DNA of 64,000 bases from Lachnocurva sp029100405. GTDB taxonomy: Bacteria > Bacillota > Clostridia > Lachnospirales > Lachnospiraceae. Below, piece after piece: positions 8,302 through 16,212 of the stretch. Within the stretch, counting starts at the first letter, position 1, and every line of letters starts with the position of its first letter. The stretch is taken from assembly GCA_046263755.1 (NCBI GenBank), contig JBJYZC010000012.1, positions 1 through 64,000 on the forward strand, read 5' to 3'. Position numbers and translations under genes: made by a program. The notes beneath the pieces are model-generated. The model worked only from the letters and a program-made list of their open reading frames with translations, was not told the origin of the DNA and did no database searches.

Positions 8302-9312
8302 TCACCGCTCTCCCAAAGCCAGATTCGGAATGGCATTCAGGTCCCAGCCGTCCTGTCTTCCTTTTTGGAAATCATAATAGGCGGCAGCGCCAATCATAGC
8401 GCCATTGTCTGTGCAGAGGATCGGGCTAGGGCATAAGAACTCCACGCCCCGCTTCTCACAGGCCTCCTTCATGGCTTTGCGGAAGGCGCCATTCGATGCG
8501 ACACCGCCCGCAATGGCAAATTTAGACCCGCCGTAAGTATCCAATGCCAGCATGGCATGGTCCACCAGTGCAGATACGACTGCCTTTTGAAAAGAAGCGG
8601 CGACATCCGCGGTATTGACGGCCTCGCCCTTCATTTGCATGCCGTTCAGATAGTTCAGAACAGCGGACTTCAGACCGCTGAAGCTGAAATCAAAGGGATG
8701 GTCCGAAACCTTGGCGCGGGGGAAGTCGATCGCATCGGGGTTTCCTTCCCTGGCCTTCTTCTCAATTTTCGGCCCGCCGGGATAACCAAGCCCGATGGCA
8801 CGGGCGACCTTATCAAAGGCTTCTCCGGCAGCGTCGTCCACAGTCCGGCCCAGAATCTCATAAGACCCGTAATCCAGAACACGGACCAGATGGGTATGAC
8901 CGCCGGAGACTACCAGACAGAGAAAAGGCGGTTCCAGATCCTTGTGTTCGATATAATTGGCGCTGATATGCCCTTCAATATGATGAACTCCGATCAGGGG
9001 CAGATCCCTGCCGAAAGCCAGTGCCTTGGCAAAGGAGGTACCGACCAGAAGCGGGCCGACCAGGCCGGGGCCATAAGTCACACCGACCGCATCAATATCA
9101 TCCATTGTCACATTGGCTTCCTTCAGGCCTTCCTCTACGACCTGACTGATCCTTTCGATATGTTTCCGCGATGCAATTTCCGGAACGACACCGCCATAAA
9201 GCGTATGAATGGGAATCTGTGTAGAGATGGCATTGGACAATACGGTCCTTCCATCCTTTACAACAGCTGCTGCCGTCTCATCACAAGAGCTCTCAATTCC
9301 AAGTATTAACAT
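8302..9312 (-). CDS. tsaD: tRNA threonylcarbamoyladenosine synthase subunit TsaD
   Basis: The catalytic subunit of the bacterial t6A37 complex, which transfers threonylcarbamoyl from TC-AMP to adenosine 37 of ANN-reading tRNAs. It is 336 aa with an ASKHA fold. The metal-binding HHIEGH motif (about 110-115), VSGGHTHL and the C-terminal GGVASNGAFR and CTDNGAMIG motifs are intact. GGAGG precedes the ATG, and rnz ends 3 nt earlier, so translation is coupled. TsaB and TsaE are encoded in the same operon. TsaC is not in this window. Confidence 0.96.
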   Translation of the reverse strand: MLILGIESSCDETAAAVVKDGRTVLSNAISTQIPIHTLYGGVVPEIASRKHIERISQVVEEGLKEANVTMDDIDAVGVTYGPGLVGPLLVGTSFAKALAFGRDLPLIGVHHIEGHISANYIEHKDLEPPFLCLVVSGGHTHLVRVLDYGSYEILGRTVDDAAGEAFDKVARAIGLGYPGGPKIEKKAREGNPDAIDFPRAKVSDHPFDFSFSGLKSAVLNYLNGMQMKGEAVNTADVAASFQKAVVSALVDHAMLALDTYGGSKFAIAGGVASNGAFRKAMKEACEKRGVEFLCPSPILCTDNGAMIGAAAYYDFQKGRQDGWDLNAIPNLALGER

Positions 9313-9315
9313 ATC

Positions 9316-10227
9316 TTATTCCTCCGGGAAATCCAGTTCTACCAGGCGTCCGTCTTTTCCGAGCGAAAGCCGCGGGAAAATCTTCTGTGCTGCCTTCAGA
9401 TAGCGCTCCGGCCGGACCAGAGAAGGCGAGAAATGCGTCAGCCACATTTCCCTGACATCCGCCTTTTTCCCCATCTCCGCTGCTTCATAGAAAGTCATAT
9501 GCCGGTATTGGCGGGCCTTTTTTACTTTGTCCGGTTCTCCGTACATGCCTTCACAAATGAAAAGATCCGAACCCGCCGCCGCATCAACGATCCGGTCCAT
9601 GGGCCTTGAATCCGTGCAATAGGTCACCTTGATCCCTTTTCTGGGTGCTCCCATGACCATGTCCGGCGTATAGACTCTGCCGTCTGCCTCTACGGTCTCC
9701 CCCTTCTGCAGGGGATTCCAGTACTTGAGCGGGACCTCGAGAGCCTTGGCCTTCTCGACATCAAAGCGCCCTGCACGGGGAATCGACAGAGAATATCCGT
9801 AGCAGGTCACATTGTGGCGGACCTTGAAGGCATGGATCTGATAACCTTTGATCTCAAAGTTTTCCTCCTCTTTGGTCAGTTCCTGAAAACGGATCTCGAA
9901 GGGAAGTTCCGGGGCAACCACGCGAAGCGAGTTCACCACGCGCTCTAATCCCCTCGGCCCGACCATAGTCAAAGGCTCGGTCCGCTCTGCATTTCCCATG
10001 GTAAGAAGAAGTCCCGGCAGGCCGCTGATATGATCTGCATGAAAGTGCGTGATCAAAATGGTGTCTATGGGTTTGGGACTCCAGCCGCATTCCTTCATGG
10101 CAACCTGGGTGCCCTCGCCGCAGTCAATCACCAGGCTGGATCCGTTATAGCGGGTCATAAGAGAGGTCAGCCACCGCCCCGGCAGCGGCATCATCCCCGA
10201 TGTCCCAAGTAAAGTTACATCTAACAT
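9316..10227 (-). CDS. rnz: ribonuclease Z
   Basis: A metallo-beta-lactamase-fold endonuclease that trims tRNA 3' ends (303 aa, typical of bacterial RNase Z). The zinc motif HFHADHISGL and the N-terminal LGTSGMMP segment are clear. Downstream metal ligands include the TDSRP and LTHFSP motifs. The three tRNAs in the window lack encoded CCA, and CCA-less precursors are the usual RNase Z substrates, which fits. It sits within the t6A operon and makes that operon a tRNA-maturation unit. Confidence 0.92.
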   Translation of the reverse strand: MLDVTLLGTSGMMPLPGRWLTSLMTRYNGSSLVIDCGEGTQVAMKECGWSPKPIDTILITHFHADHISGLPGLLLTMGNAERTEPLTMVGPRGLERVVNSLRVVAPELPFEIRFQELTKEEENFEIKGYQIHAFKVRHNVTCYGYSLSIPRAGRFDVEKAKALEVPLKYWNPLQKGETVEADGRVYTPDMVMGAPRKGIKVTYCTDSRPMDRIVDAAAGSDLFICEGMYGEPDKVKKARQYRHMTFYEAAEMGKKADVREMWLTHFSPSLVRPERYLKAAQKIFPRLSLGKDGRLVELDFPEE

Positions 10228-10255
10228 CTGTCTGTTTTCCCTTATCTAGTCATTT

Positions 10256-10729
10256 CTAGTCATTTTCAAAAGCATGCGTCATAACGATGGCATCTTCTCT
10301 TGGAAAGTTGTAAAAATTCTTCCGGATCCCGCAGGGGAGAAAGCCCCGATTTTGGTACAAGGCCAGAGCCGGCTGATTGGACGGCCGAACTTCCAGAACG
10401 ATCTGTTCGAGCTTTTTCTCCCGGCCAAAGTCCAGCATGGCATCCAGGAGAAGACCGCCGATCCCCTGGCCCCGGTAACCCCTTTCCACTGCAATGGTCT
10501 CCAGTTCTCCATCGAAGTCCGTGAAATATAAGACCAGATAGCCGAGGATATGTTCCGCTTCATCGACTGCTGTAAAAATCCGGGCTGTCTCTTTCAGATC
10601 CAGGGCATCCTGAAAGCCCTTCAGGCTCCAGGGCTCCGAGAAATTATCGGCCTCGATCCGGGCGATTTCGGTAAGATCCTCTCCCCTTGCCAGGCGAATC
10701 CGGATGCTTTCGGAAAGGTCACCGGTCAT
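10256..10729 (-). CDS. rimI: ribosomal-protein-alanine N-acetyltransferase
   Basis: A GNAT-fold enzyme of 157 aa. The acetyl-CoA pyrophosphate loop is RGYRGQGIGG, and the C-terminal motif LEVRPSNQPALALYQNRGF is diagnostic of RimI. It acetylates the N-terminus of S18 in E. coli; in Firmicutes the target is less certain. Its position between tsaB and tsaD is a common arrangement. The start overlaps the tsaB stop by 4 bp (ATGA). Confidence 0.9.
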   Translation of the reverse strand: MTGDLSESIRIRLARGEDLTEIARIEADNFSEPWSLKGFQDALDLKETARIFTAVDEAEHILGYLVLYFTDFDGELETIAVERGYRGQGIGGLLLDAMLDFGREKKLEQIVLEVRPSNQPALALYQNRGFLPCGIRKNFYNFPREDAIVMTHAFEND

Positions 10730-11517
10730 TTCTGATTTTCCTTTCCGGTCTGTGCAAGAGATTTCTCTGCTTGCTTTTCATCCTGGCCGGCACTTTTCTT
10801 ACTATTTAACTTTTGTTTTCGTTCTCTCTCAGCCTGGGAATCTCTGAGATAATTCGGACGATGATCTTCTCCTTTTTCCAGCTTTCCCTCTCCGGCATAT
10901 ACATTGGCCAGGGCAGCCAAAGCTCCTGCTCTCTGCAGTCTCTCATGGAAGGGGGCAAAAGAATAGGGAACGGTCAGTTCCTCTCTTATCCTGTCCCGGA
11001 AAACCGGAATTCCATCTCCCAGGAATGTCACCTTCTGACCGCGTTCGTTCAGATCTTCGATGATTTCTTCGATGGAAACGGCACATTCCGGCCGTAAAAC
11101 ATCCATGGCGACGGTGTGGTCTGCATTTGTATGAAAAGAATAGATACCGGTATAAGTCTGCTGGCGGCGGGCATCTAAGATCGGGCAGACCAGGCCCTCG
11201 GCGCCGGCCATGTTATAGGCAATGGCATCCACGGTCGGGACGGAAATGATGGGGACATTCCAGGCAAAAGCCAGACCCTTGGCCGTGGCAGAGCCGATGC
11301 GGAGACCCGTGAAACTGCCCGGGCCGCCGGCGACTGCAATCGCTTCGATGGAATCTTTGGTCTCGCCGGTCAGTTTCAAAAGGGCATCCACCATAGGAAG
11401 TAGGGTCCTCGAATGTGTCTTCTTCGTATTTGTGGTATATTCGCCAAGAAGCTGATCACCGTCTGACAGAGCAACCGAGGCGACAAGGCCTGATGCATCC
11501 AGACTTAGAATTTTCAT
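10726..11517 (-). CDS. tsaB: tRNA threonylcarbamoyladenosine complex dimerisation subunit TsaB
   Basis: An ASKHA-fold partner of TsaD. The N-terminus MKILSLDASG and GPGSFTGLRIG motif are characteristic. At 263 aa it is slightly long because of a Lys/Gln/Glu-rich tail after about residue 220. The start follows AAAGGA at 8 nt. It lacks the metal-binding histidines of TsaD, as expected for the non-catalytic subunit. Confidence 0.94.
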   Translation of the reverse strand: MKILSLDASGLVASVALSDGDQLLGEYTTNTKKTHSRTLLPMVDALLKLTGETKDSIEAIAVAGGPGSFTGLRIGSATAKGLAFAWNVPIISVPTVDAIAYNMAGAEGLVCPILDARRQQTYTGIYSFHTNADHTVAMDVLRPECAVSIEEIIEDLNERGQKVTFLGDGIPVFRDRIREELTVPYSFAPFHERLQRAGALAALANVYAGEGKLEKGEDHRPNYLRDSQAERERKQKLNSKKSAGQDEKQAEKSLAQTGKENQK

Positions 11518-11541
11518 AAAACTGGTCCTTTCTTTTCCTTA

Positions 11542-11973
11542 TCAGAGATCTTCCACCGTGATCCGCCGGTAGTCAAAGCCTTTCTCCAGGTCCTTCTCAA
11601 TTGTGATCTGCCGATAATGCTCCGGCATAAGGTCGGAAATCAGCTCCGCCCATTCGATCAGGCAGAGACCGTCCCCATAGACATAATCGTCAAAGCCGAC
11701 CTCGTCCATCTCCTCCGGATCGCCAATGCGATAGACATCGAAATGATAGAGGGGCAGGCGGCCGGACCGGTATTCCTGTAAGATTGTAAATGTCGGGCTT
11801 GAGACCGGCTCGGTGATGCCGAGGCCTTCTGCGATCCCTTTTGTAAATACGGTCTTTCCGACACCCAGGTCTCCGGTCAGTGCGATCACATCAGAAGCCT
11901 TGGCTTCTTCTCCCATTTTTTTGCCCAGAGCACGTGTCTCCTCTGCCGATCTGCTTTCAAAAATATGCTTCAT
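11542..11973 (-). CDS. tsaE: tRNA threonylcarbamoyladenosine complex ATPase TsaE
   Basis: A P-loop ATPase needed for turnover of the TsaBD complex (143 aa). Walker A GDLGVGKT and the conserved segments SSPTFTILQEY and LPLYHFDVYRI, and CLIEWAE, identify it. It is the first gene of the operon, 24 bp before tsaB. A TATAAT element lies about 50 bp upstream (12023-12028). Confidence 0.95.
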   Translation of the reverse strand: MKHIFESRSAEETRALGKKMGEEAKASDVIALTGDLGVGKTVFTKGIAEGLGITEPVSSPTFTILQEYRSGRLPLYHFDVYRIGDPEEMDEVGFDDYVYGDGLCLIEWAELISDLMPEHYRQITIEKDLEKGFDYRRITVEDL

Positions 11974-12022
11974 AATTTTATAACTCTCATATGGTGATTA
12001 TTTGATCTTCCCATGAACTCAT

Positions 12023-12050
12023 ATTATAACACGAAAAGAAAGGCAAAAAA
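12023..12050 (-). promoter_or_regulatory. possible promoter of the tsaE operon
   Basis: A perfect -10 box TATAAT on the minus strand (12023-12028), with only a T-rich tract (12045-12050) at the -35 position. That tract is also the U-run of the ribU terminator, so the two elements abut. Confidence 0.4.
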
Positions 12051-12077
12051 AGAGACCGCCCCGGGCGATCTCTTTTT
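12045..12077 (-). terminator. intrinsic terminator after ribU
   Basis: Minus strand: AAGAGATCGCC arm, CGGG loop, GCGGTCTCTT arm, then seven T. It separates ribU from the tsaE operon. Confidence 0.85.
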
Positions 12078-12105
12078 CCTTCGGATATCGTCTGTATTCA
12101 GACCA

Positions 12106-12822
12106 TCAGCCTCGTCTCCCATGAAGGACCGGAGAAAGTGGCTTATAGATGAGCATGGTGATCATCACACTGATGATTCCTTTTACAAAAGTAAAGGGAA
12201 CATTGAATAGCAGAAGTGCCTGATTCATGCTGTGAACAGAAGGGATGATGGCCTGATACATCTTGAGGACAACTTCCTTTGGCATGAAATTATAGTATAC
12301 AGGATAAACCAGGAAGATATTGGCCGGAAGAGAAATCAAAGCCATTGCTGCTGCTCCGGCGAATGCACCGATCAGGGCGCCGGTTCTGGTTTTCTTCCTC
12401 TTGTAAATCAAGCCGGCAACCGCTACGAATACGGCGCCTAGGATAAAATTCGAGATCTCGCCGATACCGAAAGACTGGCTTACTGCGGAATGAAGCAGGT
12501 TCTTGATCAGTTCAATCACAATGCCTGATACCGGGCCAAGTGCGAAGGATCCCAGGAGAGCCGGCAGATCCGAAAAATCAAATTTAATAAAGCTTGGCAT
12601 AAAAGGTACTGCAATTTCGATGTACTGGAGGACAAAAGCAGCTGCCGACAGAATTCCGGTCACAGCAAGGAAACGAACGATTCCTGTCGATTTGCTGTCA
12701 TTTTCTTCGATGGCTCTGGCCCGCTCTTCCAGGTCCTTTCTCTCTTTTTCGCGATTCTTCTTTGCTGCCAGTTCTGTCAGCGGGTTTTCTTGCTTCATTG
12801 TCTGATTCAGTGTCTTTTCCAT
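12106..12822 (-). CDS. ribU: riboflavin ECF transporter S component RibU
   Basis: A membrane substrate-binding component of an energy-coupling-factor importer (238 aa). A charged N-terminal stretch (about 1-55, rich in Lys/Glu) precedes six membrane segments. The motif FDFSDLPALLGSFALGPVSGIVIELIKN is typical of RibU. The ATPase and EcfT partners are not in the window and are usually shared. The riboflavin assignment is strongly backed by the FMN riboswitch upstream. The start ATG at 12822 follows an AAAGGA; an in-frame TTG at 12888 lies inside the regulatory terminator and is unlikely. Confidence 0.93.
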   Translation of the reverse strand: MEKTLNQTMKQENPLTELAAKKNREKERKDLEERARAIEENDSKSTGIVRFLAVTGILSAAAFVLQYIEIAVPFMPSFIKFDFSDLPALLGSFALGPVSGIVIELIKNLLHSAVSQSFGIGEISNFILGAVFVAVAGLIYKRKKTRTGALIGAFAGAAAMALISLPANIFLVYPVYYNFMPKEVVLKMYQAIIPSVHSMNQALLLFNVPFTFVKGIISVMITMLIYKPLSPVLHGRRG

Positions 12823-12886
12823 CTCTTTTTCCTTTCCGTAGACGAAAGCTTGTCTTCGAAACTTACTTAAGAGAAGTTTCTGCCTC

Positions 12887-12920
12887 AAAAAAAGCCCCGA
12901 GTCGAATGACTTGGGGCTTT
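12887..12920 (-). terminator. FMN-riboswitch-controlled terminator
   Basis: Minus strand: AAAGCCCCAAGTC, loop ATTC, GACTCGGGGCTTT, followed by a run of T. It sits between the FMN aptamer and ribU, about 65 nt before the start codon, so termination would cut off ribU when FMN is bound. Confidence 0.85.
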
Positions 12921-13059
12921 GAAATCGGTATTTTCTATGAGTTTATTAGAGTTTATTATGAGTTGTCTCTGAGTTTTCTCTGATTATGAGAATCCGGATT
13001 GATTCGGATCCTGTCTGATCTTCCACTCTATCTGACTTCTCAGATCTCATAGAATCTGC

Positions 13060-13170
13060 TTCTCTTCTTCCATCCAGACTATAACTGTCGGTACCGGAGT
13101 CACACCGGTTCTTGCACATGCTCGCGGACTTTACCGCCGATCGGGAATTGCACCCTGCCCCGAAGAACTT
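13060..13170 (-). promoter_or_regulatory. FMN riboswitch (RFN element)
   Basis: The minus strand carries the conserved blocks in order: CTTCGGGGCAGGGTG, AATTCCCGATCGGCGGT, AGTCCGCGAGC, an extended P5 region, CCGGTGTGACTCCGG, TACCGACAGT and AGTCTGGATGGAAGAAG. It binds FMN and in Firmicutes usually acts through transcription termination. About 140 nt separate the aptamer from the terminator, leaving room for an antiterminator. Confidence 0.97.
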
Positions 13171-13188
13171 ATTTAATTTACAAAAAGA

Positions 13189-13217
13189 ACTATAATGCAC
13201 CTGCCCTCTTCTGTCAA
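13189..13217 (-). promoter_or_regulatory. promoter of the FMN riboswitch-ribU transcript
   Basis: Minus strand: perfect TTGACA (13212-13217), 17-bp spacer, TATAGT (13189-13194). Transcription starts about 12 nt before the aptamer. Confidence 0.85.
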
Positions 13218-13229
13218 GGCTGACTTTCA

Positions 13230-13574
13230 TCACTTGCCCCGCTCAAATGCGAAGTAGACCATAATGGAATCTTCTGCCCGATGGAGCCAGACACCATTAT
13301 CCTCGTCATCATCCGCGGTCAAAGGGGAAATCTCATAACGGCCATATTCATGTCCTTTGCGGGGATTCTTGCCATACTCTGCGGCATTGCCATAATCCTT
13401 CTTCTGGAAACGCGACACAGCACCCATCAAAAGATTCTCCGTCTTCTTATCGCCCAGGAAAACTTCCCGAATCCCCCGCGACAGATAAACCGGATCACCA
13501 TTGATGTGATTATACTCCGTTGATCCGAAGCCCTTCTTCTTTACAAGTTCCTGCAGATCTTTGAATTTTTCCAT
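13230..13574 (-). CDS. hypothetical protein of 114 aa
   Basis: Not recognised. The start at 13574 follows AAAGGGG at 9 nt. The protein is soluble and charged, with no membrane segment or signal peptide. It begins MEKFKDLQELVKKKGFGSTEYN and ends with a VYFAFERGK tail. Acidic residues cluster near 88-95 (ADDDEDNG). It looks like a small cytoplasmic protein or enzyme-like domain. It has its own promoter candidate (13635-13663) and is followed directly by the ribU promoter. Good codon structure and ribosome site argue that it is real. Confidence 0.65.
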   Translation of the reverse strand: MEKFKDLQELVKKKGFGSTEYNHINGDPVYLSRGIREVFLGDKKTENLLMGAVSRFQKKDYGNAAEYGKNPRKGHEYGRYEISPLTADDDEDNGVWLHRAEDSIMVYFAFERGK

Positions 13575-13634
13575 AGTGATTTCCCCTTTCCGAAAGAACC
13601 TTTCACAAAAACAGACCAAATCTTTCTATTCCGA

Positions 13635-13663
13635 ATTATACCCCTTTTTCATTTCTCTTTCGA
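13635..13663 (-). promoter_or_regulatory. promoter candidate of the 114-aa gene, built on repeat DNA
   Basis: Minus strand: perfect TATAAT (13635-13640), 17-bp spacer, -35 TCGAAA (13658-13663, four of six matches). The -35 hexamer comes from the last unit of the 15-bp repeat array; several other units carry the same hexamer. Confidence 0.5.
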
Positions 13664-13762
13664 GACTTTCTCTTTTGAGACTTTCTCTTTCAAGGCTTTC
13701 TCTTTCGAGGATTTCCCTTTCGAGGATTTCCCTTTCGAGGATTTCCCTTTCGAGGATTTCCC
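13652..13762 (-). repeat. 15-bp tandem repeat directly after the tex stop codon, in frame
   Basis: Seven 15-bp units plus two codons follow the TAA of tex without a gap. The four units nearest tex are identical (13703-13762), the next three are diverged. In the tex frame they would read (GKSSK)x4, then EKALK, EKVSK, EKVSK, EK and a TGA at 13649-13651. Unit length is a multiple of three, so the frame stays open after the TAA. Confidence 0.95.
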
Positions 13763-16159
13763 TTAGAGTTTCAAGCCTGACAGAAGATCACCGAGATTTG
13801 TGGTGGCTGTATCCTTATGCCCCTGCTTCTTACCCCTGTTCTTATCCCGGTTTTGGCCTCTGCCAGTCTTTGTATCCTGTTTTCGGCCTCTGCCGCTGTT
13901 TTGATCCTGCCACTTTCTTCGCTCGCGGCTCTTCTCACAGGTCCCATCTTTCTCCCTTTCCTTTTCTTCGTCCTTCCCGGAAGCCTTCTTGCCATGGTTT
14001 GCATTTTCCTCGCCAATCAGCATGGTCAGAGCAATCCGTTTCTTCTCCGGATCCACTTCGAGAACTTCGACATCTACAATATCGCCGACCGAAACGACTT
14101 CCAGGGGATGCTTGATAAACTTCTTTGTCATATGAGAAATGTGGACCAATCCGTCCTGATGCACTCCGATATCGACAAAGGCGCCGAAATCGACGATATT
14201 CCGGACCGTTCCTTTTAATACCATACCGGGTTTTAAATCTTCCATGGACAGGACATCCGACCGGAGAATGGGCTTTGGCATATCTTCTCGGGGATCCCTG
14301 CCCGGTTTCTTCAATTCCTTCACAATATCCCGAAGGGTCAGCTCGCCGACGCCCAGTTCTTCCGCTTCCTTCTTCACGTCGCCGATCTCCTGGTCGATGG
14401 TCAAGATACCTCCCCTGGCCAGGTCTTTGGGGCTGTGCCCCAGAGACTTCAACAATTTCTCTGCCACCTCATAGGATTCGGGATGTACGGAAGTATTGTC
14501 CAGAGGATTCTTTCCGCCCGGAATACGAAGGAAACCGGCACACTGCTCAAAAGCCTTGGGTCCGAGTTTCGGCACCTTCAAGAGATCCCGGCGGGAGTTA
14601 AAACGGCCATTTTGATCCCGATAGGAAACCACATTCTTTGCAATGGTCTTCGTCATACCGGAAACATATTCGAGCAGAGAATAAGAGGCCGTATTCAGAT
14701 CGACGCCGACTTCATTGACACAGTCTTCGACCACATGCGAAAGCTGCTCGGACAGTTTCTTCTGGTTCATATCATGCTGGTACTGGCCTACACCGATCGC
14801 CTTCGGGTCGATTTTCACCAGCTCTGCCAAGGGGTCCTGCAGTCTTCTCGCCATGGAAGTCGAGCTTCTCTGGCCGACATCGAAATTCGGGAATTCCTCC
14901 GTTGCAAGAGCCGATGCCGAATAGACCGAAGCCCCGGCCTCGTTCACGATGACATAGCTGACCTTTCTTGGGATCTTCTTCAAAAGGTCTACAATGATCT
15001 GCTCGGACTCCCGGGAAGCCGTACCATTGCCCAGTGAGATCAGGGTGATATGGTACTTGTCGATCAAATGAGCCACGATCTTCTCCGACTCTTCCACCCG
15101 GTTCTGCGGTGCCGTCGGATAGATGACGGTCGTATCCAGGACCTTTCCGGTCGGATCCACAACGGACAGCTTGCAGCCGGTACGGAAAGCCGGATCCCAG
15201 CCCAGTACGGTCTGATTGGGAATGGGCGGTGCCATCAGAAGCTGATGCAGGTTCTTACCGAAGACATCAATGGCGCCATCCTCGGCCTGTTCGGTCAGAG
15301 CCGACCGGATCTCACGTTCGATCGCCGGTCCGATCAGCCGGTTCAGAGCATCCATTATGACACCTTCCAGAACCGGTCCGGTCACAGGATTTTCCTTTAC
15401 GATGATCTGCTTCCTAAGGTAGGAAAGGATCTCATCTTCCGGGAGGTTTACCTTTACCTGAAGGATCTTCTCCTTCTCGCCCCGGTTCAGAGCCAGGATC
15501 CGGTGACCCGGCAGTCCTTCGATCTTCTCCTCGAAATCGTAATAATTCTCATAAACAGACTTGACCTCAGGATCCTTGGCGACAGAGCGAATACTGCCCT
15601 TCTTCTCTGTCAGCTCCCGGATGTAGATCCGATAATCCGCTACATCAGAGATCTCCTCAGCCAGGATGTCACAGGCTCCCGCCAGAGCATCCTTTGCTGA
15701 TCCTACTTCCTTTCCCTCTTCCGAAGAAATATAGGCCGAAGCCGCATCTTCCAGCTTGCCGGTGAATTCCTGACTCTTGATGAGATCTGCCAGAGGCTGT
15801 AAGCCCTTCTCTCTTGCCATCATCGCTCTGGTCCGGCGTTTCTGCTTATAAGGGCGATAGAGATCCTCGACAACGACCAGTGTCTCCGCCGCTTCGATCC
15901 GTTTCTTTAAGTCTTCTGTCAGCTTTCCCTGCTCCTCGATCGCAGAAAGAACACTTTCCTTCCGGCTTTCCAGACCACGAAGATAGGTCAGACGTTCGTC
16001 CAGTTTTCTTAACACCTCGTCATTTAAGGCACCGGTCACTTCTTTCCGGTAGCGGGCGATGAAGGGGATGGTATTTCCTTCATCGATCAGCCGGATGGCA
16101 GCCTCTGCCTGGTCCGGACGGATCTCTAATTCTTTTGCAATCTTTGCGCTGATTTCCAT
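13763..16159 (-). CDS. tex: Tex-family RNA-binding transcription accessory protein
   Basis: A 798-aa Tex/YqgF-type protein. The order is N-terminal helical Tex region, YqgF-like RNase H fold (about 325-450), helix-hairpin-helix repeats (VPKLGPKAFEQCAGFLRI), and S1 domain (about 635-715, GMVLKGTVRNIVDFGAFVDIG). A strongly basic Lys/Arg/Gly/Asp tail follows and ends in LGDLLSGLKL. It is involved in nucleic-acid binding and transcription-related processes; the precise role is not settled. The start at 16159 follows GAGGAG; an earlier frame to 16216 would overlap the MATE gene. The unusual 3' repeat array is listed separately. Confidence 0.93.
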   Translation of the reverse strand: MEISAKIAKELEIRPDQAEAAIRLIDEGNTIPFIARYRKEVTGALNDEVLRKLDERLTYLRGLESRKESVLSAIEEQGKLTEDLKKRIEAAETLVVVEDLYRPYKQKRRTRAMMAREKGLQPLADLIKSQEFTGKLEDAASAYISSEEGKEVGSAKDALAGACDILAEEISDVADYRIYIRELTEKKGSIRSVAKDPEVKSVYENYYDFEEKIEGLPGHRILALNRGEKEKILQVKVNLPEDEILSYLRKQIIVKENPVTGPVLEGVIMDALNRLIGPAIEREIRSALTEQAEDGAIDVFGKNLHQLLMAPPIPNQTVLGWDPAFRTGCKLSVVDPTGKVLDTTVIYPTAPQNRVEESEKIVAHLIDKYHITLISLGNGTASRESEQIIVDLLKKIPRKVSYVIVNEAGASVYSASALATEEFPNFDVGQRSSTSMARRLQDPLAELVKIDPKAIGVGQYQHDMNQKKLSEQLSHVVEDCVNEVGVDLNTASYSLLEYVSGMTKTIAKNVVSYRDQNGRFNSRRDLLKVPKLGPKAFEQCAGFLRIPGGKNPLDNTSVHPESYEVAEKLLKSLGHSPKDLARGGILTIDQEIGDVKKEAEELGVGELTLRDIVKELKKPGRDPREDMPKPILRSDVLSMEDLKPGMVLKGTVRNIVDFGAFVDIGVHQDGLVHISHMTKKFIKHPLEVVSVGDIVDVEVLEVDPEKKRIALTMLIGEENANHGKKASGKDEEKEREKDGTCEKSRERRKWQDQNSGRGRKQDTKTGRGQNRDKNRGKKQGHKDTATTNLGDLLSGLKL

Positions 16160-16212
16160 GATTGACTCCTCTTTTGAAACTAAGTTCGTCTTTCTGATGT
16201 CTTGAATTGCTA

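Noticed and set aside
13561..14115. Plus-strand frame with LSRIS repeats
   Set aside because: It is the other strand of the 15-bp array after tex plus antisense of tex itself; no ribosome site and the repeat alone explains the protein pattern.
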